Source of the DNA: Lentzea terrae
Lineage (GTDB): Bacteria > Actinomycetota > Actinomycetes > Mycobacteriales > Pseudonocardiaceae
DNA: 63,958 nucleotides
Assembly (NCBI RefSeq): GCF_003265345.1
Contig: NZ_QFWW01000011.1
Location: forward strand, 1-63,958
Reading direction: 5' to 3'
Translations under genes and position numbers: made by a program
In this document: one piece after another, positions 57,823-63,958 of the stretch
How the letters are laid out: each line of letters starts with the position of its first letter
How positions within the stretch are numbered: position 1 is the stretch's first letter
The notes under the pieces: model-generated
Databases searched by the model: none
What the model saw: the letters and a program-made list of their open reading frames with translations, nothing else
Told to the model about the DNA's origin: nothing

Positions 57823-58787
57823 GAACACTTCGCCACAGGTTCGCGAAGGCCTGCATCGCCTTCCTGACGCTGCTCGCCGTCGCCTGCGGAGGACCCGGCG
57901 CGCCGGACGGTGGGAACGCGCAAGGTCCGGAAAGGACGGACATCAAGGTCGGTGTTCTGCCGACCTGGGACGCCGCCGCGGTCTACCTGGCCATCAAGAG
58001 GGGTTTCTTCCAGGCCGAGGCACTCAACGTCACCCCGGTGGTCCTGGCCAGCTCGGAGGAGGCGGTGTCCCGGAACCTCTCCGGTGCGGTCGACATCGCC
58101 CACAACGGATATGTCTCGCCGATTGCGGCCGCGAGCAAAGGGCTCAAGCTGCGCGTCATCGTCGCCAGCGCGCGGGCGAAGCGCGACATGTACGTCATCG
58201 TGACGTCGAAGGCGTCGGCCGTCCACGTGCCGCGGGATCTCGCCGGCACCACCATCGGCATGATCAACAGCAAGGGTCTGCCGGCGCTGCTGACCCGTGC
58301 GGCGCTCGAATCGGCGGGCGTCGACCCGGCAAGCGTGCGATTCGTCGACGTCACCTATCCCACCATGGGCGCCGCTCTCCAGAACGGGTCGATCGACGCG
58401 TCATTCGCGACCGACCCGTTCCGAGCTCAGTTCAAGCAGACGCTCGGGGCGCGGGTCGTGCTGGACACGATCGGCGGTCCCACCGAAGACTTCCCGATCG
58501 GCTGCTACCACGCCACACAGCAGTTCGCGAACCAGAACCCGCGGACGGTCGCCGCCTTCCAGCGGGCAATGACGCGAGCCCACGAGCTTGCGGTGAACAA
58601 CCGTGACGAGGTGACGCAGGTGCTGCCGAGCTACATCAGCGGGTTGACGCCGCAAACGGCGAACACGATCACCATCGGCACCTTCTCGGCATCGCTGGAC
58701 AAGGCCGATGCTCAGCGGGTCGCCGACTTCATGACACAGCAACGCTTGCTGAGCGACCGTTTCGACGTCTCCAGCATGTTCCCGTGA
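57819..58787 (+). CDS. SsuA/NMT1-type substrate-binding lipoprotein
   Basis: This 322-residue protein has a lipoprotein signal ending in the lipobox LAVAC near residue 24. The mature fold is the SsuA/TauA/THI5 (NMT1) group: VGVLPTWDAAAVYLAIKRGF, GAVDIAHNGYVSPI and DLAGTTIGMINSKG. It is anchored outside the membrane and delivers the substrate to the two permeases. The amidohydrolase 36 bases later suggests a carboxylated aromatic substrate. Confidence 0.9.
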   Translation: MRTLRHRFAKACIAFLTLLAVACGGPGAPDGGNAQGPERTDIKVGVLPTWDAAAVYLAIKRGFFQAEALNVTPVVLASSEEAVSRNLSGAVDIAHNGYVSPIAAASKGLKLRVIVASARAKRDMYVIVTSKASAVHVPRDLAGTTIGMINSKGLPALLTRAALESAGVDPASVRFVDVTYPTMGAALQNGSIDASFATDPFRAQFKQTLGARVVLDTIGGPTEDFPIGCYHATQQFANQNPRTVAAFQRAMTRAHELAVNNRDEVTQVLPSYISGLTPQTANTITIGTFSASLDKADAQRVADFMTQQRLLSDRFDVSSMFP

Positions 58788-58823
58788 ACGGCCCGACGAA
58801 CGCCCCGATGAACGGAGGAGACT

Positions 58824-59855
58824 GTGACGGACGCCGACTATCTGCGCATCGCCACCGAGGAAGCGTTCGCAACCCCGGAGCTGATGACACTGTGGCGGGA
58901 CATGCTCGACACCGGAACGGATCTTGATCCTGGATTCGTCAGTCTGGTCGGCTTCTACGCCCGGCACGGCGGCGAGCGGGCCAGGACGGTCGCCGAACGC
59001 CTCCAGGATCTCGGCGAACGACGGCTCGCCGACATGGACGCCGCGGGCATCGCCCGGCAGGTCATCTCGCTGACCGCGCCTGGCGTCCAGGTGCTCGCTC
59101 CCGGCCAGGCGGTGGCCATGGCGACCGTGGCCAATGATCGGCTCGCGGAGGCATGCCGGCGTTACCCCGACCGCTTCACAGGCCTGACCGCGGTCGCTCC
59201 GCAGGACCCATCGGCCGCGGCCCGGGAAATCGAGCGCGGCGTCAGCCTGGGTTTCAAGGGCGTGATCATCAACTCGCACACCCACGGCGAGTACCTGGAC
59301 GACCAGAAGTTCTGGCCCATCCTGGAGGCCGCCGAGGCGCTGGACAGCCCGATCTACCTGCACCCCACCACACCGCCCCGCACCATGATCCAGCCGTTGC
59401 TGGAAGCCGGCCTGGACGGGGCGATCTACGGGTTCGCGGTGGAGACCGGGATGCACCTGCTCCGCCTGATCACCGCAGGCGTGTTCGACCGGTTCCCCCG
59501 GCTCAGGGTCGTACTCGGTCACCTCGGAGAGGCGTTGCCGTTCTGGCTCTACCGACTGGACTTCATGCATGCCGCCACCGTGCGTTCGGGCAGGTACGAC
59601 GCCGTACGGCCGATCGTCGGCAAGCCCAGCGACTATCTGCGGAGGAATGTCTGGGTCACCACGAGCGGGATGGCCTGGCATCCGGCGATCATGTTCTGCC
59701 GCGACGTGCTCGGCCATGACCGGGTGCTCTACGCAATGGACTACCCCTACCAGTACGTGATCGACGAAGTGTCCATCCAGGATGATCTGCCGATCGATGA
59801 CGCGGCCAAGAAGGCGTTCTTCCAGACGAACGCCGAGCAGCTCTTCGGTCTGTGA
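58824..59855 (+). CDS. Amidohydrolase 2 family, resorcylate/carboxyvanillate decarboxylase-like
   Basis: This 343-residue cytosolic enzyme starts at GTG after GGAGGAG. IATEEAFATPE at the N terminus is typical of the 5-carboxyvanillate/gamma-resorcylate decarboxylase branch (with Glu but no HxH His). Further metal ligands are His in YLHPTTPP, His in VLGHLGEALPFWLYRLD and Asp in YAMDYPYQ. The family removes CO2 from hydroxybenzoates without a cofactor beyond a metal ion. It sits between the binding protein and the ATPase of one transporter, so its substrate is probably what the transporter imports. Confidence 0.87.
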   Translation: MTDADYLRIATEEAFATPELMTLWRDMLDTGTDLDPGFVSLVGFYARHGGERARTVAERLQDLGERRLADMDAAGIARQVISLTAPGVQVLAPGQAVAMATVANDRLAEACRRYPDRFTGLTAVAPQDPSAAAREIERGVSLGFKGVIINSHTHGEYLDDQKFWPILEAAEALDSPIYLHPTTPPRTMIQPLLEAGLDGAIYGFAVETGMHLLRLITAGVFDRFPRLRVVLGHLGEALPFWLYRLDFMHAATVRSGRYDAVRPIVGKPSDYLRRNVWVTTSGMAWHPAIMFCRDVLGHDRVLYAMDYPYQYVIDEVSIQDDLPIDDAAKKAFFQTNAEQLFGL

Positions 59856-59861
59856 CCGGCA

Positions 59862-60620
59862 ATGCTGGAGGTGGAAGAGCTCTCCCACGCGTATCGCCGG
59901 CCCGGCCCCAACGTCCTCGAAGACGTGACTCTGATTGTCGGCGACGGTGAACTGGTGAGCATTGTGGGCCGCTCCGGGTGCGGCAAGTCCACCCTGCTCC
60001 GCGCGATCGCCGGGCTGATCCGCCCAACCAGCGGGCAGATCCGGCTCGACGGCACACCGGTCGACGGCACACCGGACAACCTCGCCATGGTCTTCCAGGA
60101 CTACTCCCGCACACTGCTGCCCTGGCTGTCGGTCCGCGACAACGTCGCCCTGCCCTTGCGGGGCAACGGAATGTGCCGCAGAGCCCGCCGTGCGGCGGCG
60201 GTCGAGGCACTCGAAGCGGTACTGCTCGCCGACGCGGCGCGGCAGTACCCCTGGCAGCTTTCCGGTGGCATGCAGCAACGCGTCTCGATCGCACGTGCCT
60301 TGGCATACCAGCCCACCCTGCTGCTGATGGACGAGCCGTTCGGCTCCGTTGACGCCCAGACCCGCGAGGACCTGGAGGACCTGCTCCTCAGCGTCCGGGC
60401 GAACCGCGGCATGACCATCCTGCTGGTCACCCACGACATCGACGAAAGCGTGTACGTCGGCGACCGCGTCGTCGTACTCGGACACTCTCCCGGGCGAGTG
60501 ATCGGCGATCTCGCCGTCGACCTGCCACGGCAACGCGACCAGATCACCACTCGGGAACTGCCCGAGTTCATCCACCTCCGCGGCCGAGTCGGCCGGCTGA
60601 TCCGCGCCACCACAAGATGA
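59862..60620 (+). CDS. SsuB/TauB-type ABC transporter ATPase
   Basis: This 252-residue ATPase has Walker A GRSGCGKSTLLRAIAGL, Q-loop MVFQDYSRTLLPWLSV, signature LSGGMQQRVSIARAL, Walker B LLLMDEPFGSVD and H-loop LLVTHDIDES. It powers uptake through the permeases at 56198 and 56968. It lies 6 bases after the decarboxylase stop and ends the operon. Confidence 0.93.
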   Translation: MLEVEELSHAYRRPGPNVLEDVTLIVGDGELVSIVGRSGCGKSTLLRAIAGLIRPTSGQIRLDGTPVDGTPDNLAMVFQDYSRTLLPWLSVRDNVALPLRGNGMCRRARRAAAVEALEAVLLADAARQYPWQLSGGMQQRVSIARALAYQPTLLLMDEPFGSVDAQTREDLEDLLLSVRANRGMTILLVTHDIDESVYVGDRVVVLGHSPGRVIGDLAVDLPRQRDQITTRELPEFIHLRGRVGRLIRATTR

Positions 60621-61507
60621 CCGTGCTTGCCAACCAGACACCGACGCTGCTGCGGGCTTGCAGGTCGATCGACGGGAAATGGTCGGGCCATTGTCAGGTC
60701 TCGTCGTCTTTGGCACGTCGGCTACATACGACCATGTTGTTTTCGCCCTCAGACGATCTGCCTGGTCGGGTACTTGTCCCTGTGGGGAATCAACGAGTAC
60801 GAACCTGCAGCAGCGTGATCCGCAGGTCAGGCACGTTGAGCCATGTTTTGGCACCCCACAGGGTCGATGCCCGCTGCGTTCAAGATCTTCCAGACAGTGG
60901 AGGCGGCCGTTGGCCGGCCCGCTAGTCCGCCGCGTCGGTGTTGCTCACCCGAGCATGCTCTCAGCCTGGGACAGATGCGTTGCCACGCTGCGGCGATGAC
61001 TTTTCGAGCGGCACAGGCTCACGCTCGCGCCCACCACGACGAGGAAGACGTGCACCAGCAGGACGGCGGCGAGCACTCAGCACACGATGCCGATCACCGC
61101 ACAGATCGTGCGCACTGTGCGCACCGTGGCGTAGCAGCCTCGAGCGGTGACCACCTTCTCGACTACCACAGGCTCCCTCACTCGAAGGGGAACCATTTGT
61201 CTGTTACCTCTGACTGTGTCATGCCTTCGAGTACCCAGAACAGCCTTGGAAACTCGCCAAGTGTGCTCTCCGAACCGATCCACTGTGACCGTCCACGATG
61301 GTCTGTTCGGGGACGTGGAAGCAGACTGCAGGGATTCCTGTCGCTGGTGCTGTCAGGCCCAGGGCTGCTGCGCGTGCTCGCTGGCGTGGTTGTGCTCGCC
61401 TCGGACTTCCCCAACCCGAACAAGCATCACGTCAGGCCGCCGCGGGTCATGGGGCGGGGCAGAACTGGATCAGGGAGCTGCTCTCCGGGCGGGGATGGTC
61501 GCCGGTG
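60621..61507. other. Gene-poor stretch with element scar
   Basis: About 890 bases without a supported gene. It contains the inverted copy of the integrase-element end at 60944-61013. Other open frames lack start signals and recognisable families. Confidence 0.5.
60944..61013 (-). repeat. Upstream end of integrase element (copy 2, inverted)
   Basis: The reverse complement of this segment is about 90 percent identical to 38747-38816. Beyond the GGGTGA end the integrase reading seen at 38814 is replaced by unrelated DNA, so this copy is a bare end. Confidence 0.65.
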
Positions 61508-61722
61508 AAAGCGGCGGTCCTGCACGAGTTCGGGGTCGTGCCGTGGTACGAGGATTTCTCCGATCCGGTCGAGGGCGACGGTGAGGTCGTGGTCGAGGTG
61601 AAGGCCGTCGCGGCGGGCAGCCATTTCGCAGTTTGCCAGTTCCTCCCGAGCTTCCGGTGATCGTCGCGTTCGACGGAATCGGCACATTGCCCGACGGTTG
61701 CTCGCATGCCCTCGGGATATGA
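61508..61722 (+). pseudogene. Quinone oxidoreductase-like N-terminal fragment
   Basis: From GTG 61508 the reading KAAVLHEFGVVPWYEDFSDP and then EVVVEVKAVAAGSHFAVCQF matches the start of zinc-free medium-chain dehydrogenases (NADPH:quinone oxidoreductase type), with an internal deletion. After a frame break near 61650 the match continues with LPVIVAFDGIGTLPDG and then stops. The nucleotide-binding domain is absent. Confidence 0.7.
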
Positions 61723-61832
61723 ACTACTTGCGACGGTACCGCCGCCTGTCGCCAAGCTTCGTGACGTGGACGCGACGGCTGTGGCGTGGGCACTGTGGCG
61801 CACCGGTGCCGACCCCGACCTCGCGTGTCGGA

Positions 61833-62657
61833 TCAGCCTTTCACCGCGCCCATCGTGAAGCCTGCGATGAACCGGTCGAGGAAGAGGTTGAACACGAACG
61901 CGATCGGCACCGCGACGAGGACGGTGGCGGCCTGGAGCGACTGCCAGAAGAACACGTCCCCGCGCACCAGTTGGGTGGGTACACCGGTGCTCACCGGCAT
62001 CTCGTCCGTCGGCGCCACGAAAGCCAGCGCGTAGATGAACTCGCTGGCCGTCAACGTGAAGGTGAAGACCACGACCGCGACGATGCCCGGAAAGGCCAGC
62101 GGGACGACGGCGCGCGCGAACGCACCGAGCCTGCTGTACCCGTCGACCATCGCCTGTTCCTCGATGTCGCGCGGAACTCCCTTGAGGAAGCCCATCAGCA
62201 GCCACACCGACACCGGGATCGTGATCGTCGGGTAGATCAACACGAGTGACCACGTGGAGTCCTGCAGTCCGACGCCGACGACCATCCGGGACAACGACAG
62301 GAAGAGCAGGCTCGGCGGCACCAGGTACACCAGGAAGATCGCGATGCTCAACGGGCCCGCCCACGGACGGTCCAGCCGGGCTAGCGCGTAGGCGGCGGGC
62401 AGAGCGAAGGTCAGGGTGATCAGCACGACCAGTGCACCGACCCACAACGTGTTCCACGCGAATGTCGTGAAGGCGGTGTCGGTGAACAGGTAGAGCACGT
62501 GGTCCGGCGTCGCCGGCCGGTTGAACAAGAACGGGTTGTTGCGCGGGTCGTAGAGGTCGCGGTTCTGCTTGAACGCGGTGACCAGCGACCACACGAACGG
62601 TCCTGCGCAGAGCAGAGCCACCAGTACGGCGGCGAAGTACAGACCCACTCGAGCCAT
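61833..62657 (-). CDS. MalG-type sugar ABC transporter permease
   Basis: This 274-residue membrane protein of the CUT1 carbohydrate family has six membrane segments and the EAA coupling loop (DIEEQAMVDGYSRLGAFARAV). It overlaps the MalF-type gene by ATGA. Together they form the channel of a sugar or oligosaccharide importer. No terminator is evident after it. Confidence 0.93.
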   Translation of the reverse strand: MARVGLYFAAVLVALLCAGPFVWSLVTAFKQNRDLYDPRNNPFLFNRPATPDHVLYLFTDTAFTTFAWNTLWVGALVVLITLTFALPAAYALARLDRPWAGPLSIAIFLVYLVPPSLLFLSLSRMVVGVGLQDSTWSLVLIYPTITIPVSVWLLMGFLKGVPRDIEEQAMVDGYSRLGAFARAVVPLAFPGIVAVVVFTFTLTASEFIYALAFVAPTDEMPVSTGVPTQLVRGDVFFWQSLQAATVLVAVPIAFVFNLFLDRFIAGFTMGAVKG

Positions 62658-63550
62658 CAGCCCACCTCGATCCGGCGCACCACGCGGAGAATTGCGACCG
62701 CGGCGGCCAGCAGCAACGGGAACAGGAAGAGCGCCACCGCCGCGCCCTGTGCCACGTCGCCGCCCTCGATGCCGCGGTAGAACGCCCAGCTGGCCAGCAC
62801 CTGCGTCGCGTCGTTGGGACCCCCGCGCGTCAGGACGCGCACGACGGCCATGTCGGTGAAGGTGAAGATCGCACCGAACAAGGCGGCGACCGCCGCGACC
62901 GGCAGCACCAGCGGAACGGTGATCTCGAACATTCGCCGCCAGTAGCCCGCGCCGTCGACCTTCGCCGCCTCGTTGATGTCATTGGGAATGGCGACCAGTC
63001 CCGCCATCATGATCACCGCCGCCAGCGGGGTCAGCCGCCACACGTGCACGGCGATCACGGACGTCATCGCCAGCCCCGGCTGCCCGAGCCAGTACAGGTT
63101 CTCGCCAGGTCCGAGGACGCCGAACTGCCGCAGCACCCAGTCGATCGGCGAGTAGATCGAGTCGAGCAACCACAGCCACGAGATCGACGACAGCGCCACC
63201 GGTGTGGTCCACGGCAGCAGCACGAGGAAGCGCACCAGCCACTTGCCCCGGAAGTCGGCGACGAGGATGTTGGCCAGCACCTTGCCCAGCACCACGATCA
63301 GCACCATCGAGATCGCCGTGAAGACGAACGTGTTGCCCAGTGAGCGCCAGAACACCGGGTCGTCGAAGGCGCGCCGGAAGTTCAGCAGCCCGACGTAGTC
63401 GTACGACGGGTCGCCCGCACTGACATCGGACAGCGCGAACGCGATCGCCAGCACGAACGGCAGTGCGATCAGCGCGACGATGTAGAGCACGCTCGGCAGC
63501 AGGAAGATCCAGGCGAGTGCCCCCGGCCGATCGGCGAGCTTCGGCTTCAC
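62657..63550 (-). CDS. MalF-type sugar ABC transporter permease
   Basis: This 297-residue membrane protein starts at a GTG overlapping the ATPase stop. It has six membrane segments and the EAA loop DINEAAKVDGAGYWRRMFEI. It pairs with the MalG-type permease. The large first periplasmic loop of E. coli MalF is absent, as usual in actinobacteria. Confidence 0.93.
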   Translation of the reverse strand: MKPKLADRPGALAWIFLLPSVLYIVALIALPFVLAIAFALSDVSAGDPSYDYVGLLNFRRAFDDPVFWRSLGNTFVFTAISMVLIVVLGKVLANILVADFRGKWLVRFLVLLPWTTPVALSSISWLWLLDSIYSPIDWVLRQFGVLGPGENLYWLGQPGLAMTSVIAVHVWRLTPLAAVIMMAGLVAIPNDINEAAKVDGAGYWRRMFEITVPLVLPVAAVAALFGAIFTFTDMAVVRVLTRGGPNDATQVLASWAFYRGIEGGDVAQGAAVALFLFPLLLAAAVAILRVVRRIEVG

Positions 63551-63958
63551 AGTCGCACCGCCTCGGTGCGCAGGCCCGTGGTCGCGTCGAAGAACCGCAA
63601 CCTGCTGTGGTGGACGGCGAACTCGTGCGTCTCGCCGACCACGATCGGGGTGTCCACCGTGGCAGGGAGGCGGGCGACGACCCGCGTGTCCTCGCCGATT
63701 CCGGACGCGGTCCCGTAGAGGTGGCGGTCACCGGACAGGTATTCGACGCGGTCCACCGCCAGTGGCACCGGCACGAAGCCGCTCGACGGCATGTTCTCCA
63801 CCGGCCACAGGTGTTCCGGCCGGAACCCGACCAGGTGCCCGTTCCGCGAGACGAGGTTCATCGGCGGCGACCCGATGAAGGTCGCGACGAACGTGTCGGC
63901 GGGGTGGTCGTAGATGTCCACCGGCGGGCCGATCTGGCGGACCTTTCCGGCGGAGAGC
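63547..63958 (-). CDS. MalK/UgpC-type ABC ATPase, C-terminal part
   Basis: Only the C-terminal 136 or so residues lie in the window; the gene continues past its right edge. The end of the ATPase domain (VDIYDHPADTFVATFIGSPP) and the TOBE/OB regulatory domain (VGFRPEHLWPV, ATGLRTEAVRL) are visible. It energises the MalF/MalG pair downstream, whose binding protein must lie outside the window. Confidence 0.92.
   Translation of the reverse strand, partial: LSAGKVRQIGPPVDIYDHPADTFVATFIGSPPMNLVSRNGHLVGFRPEHLWPVENMPSSGFVPVPLAVDRVEYLSGDRHLYGTASGIGEDTRVVARLPATVDTPIVVGETHEFAVHHSRLRFFDATTGLRTEAVRL

Overview
The window comes from a very G+C-rich, GTG-start-rich actinomycete. The gene families (SARP-LAL regulator, ISL3 and IS3 remnants, CBM13-rich secreted enzymes, LAxTG surface protein, leaderless promoters) suit a soil Pseudonocardiales-type genome such as the Lentzea/Actinosynnema group. 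That placement is an inference; no rRNA or tRNA gene is present to settle it.

Layout. 0-7 kb: a GH10-CBM13-GH62 xylanase/arabinofuranosidase, an IS3 transposase remnant and a secreted beta-helix protein with CBM13. 7-10.3 kb: a DJ-1/PfpI protein, a decayed sugar ABC ATPase and an inositol-3-phosphate synthase-like cyclitol synthase. 10.3-19.4 kb: four secreted CBM13 enzymes (clan A glycosidase, sorbosone-dehydrogenase-like propeller, ThuA-DUF1080 protein, GH54-type arabinofuranosidase) and a truncated GH95-like gene, with a perfect CebR-type operator. 19.5-27 kb: a ROK regulator, a sugar isomerase, a giant ThuA-GSDH-PKD-CBM6-CBM13 protein, a membrane protein of unknown function and a geranylgeranyl-type polyprenyl diphosphate synthase. 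27-38.7 kb: a second, divergent ROK regulator and a ten-gene, mostly overlapping operon. The operon encodes a ribose-type ABC transporter, a UbiA prenyltransferase (EboC-like), a TIM barrel-EboA fusion, a TatD hydrolase (EboB-like), a TIM barrel protein (EboE-like), an alkaline phosphatase/phosphodiesterase (EboF-like) and a small HTH protein.

38.7-50.5 kb: an integrase remnant, a secreted crystallin/aerolysin-like candidate toxin divergent from a SARP-LAL regulator, a hemopexin-repeat protein, and an M20 dipeptidase overlapping a PLP decarboxylase. 50.5-56 kb is a decay zone: frameshifted ISL3 transposase, LAxTG surface protein, MFS remnant, DUF402 protein and a chimeric methyltransferase/two-component fragment. 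56-60.6 kb: an SsuABC/TauABC-type transporter operon enclosing a resorcylate-decarboxylase-like amidohydrolase. 60.6-61.8 kb: remnants. 61.8-64 kb: a MalFGK-type sugar ABC transporter that runs off the window.

How the genes may work together. The most interesting unit is the Ebo-like cluster. Known ebo clusters carry EboD, a dehydroquinate-synthase-like cyclase. Here no EboD is seen, but an inositol-phosphate-synthase-like cyclase, a prenyl diphosphate synthase, a prenyltransferase and sugar importers share one candidate operator (TTGGCA-N6-TGCCAA type) at four promoters, two of them twin leaderless promoters. I infer one ROK-controlled regulon that imports a plant-derived sugar and makes or uses a prenylated cyclitol or sugar lipid. 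This is a hypothesis from gene content and operators, not a shown function.
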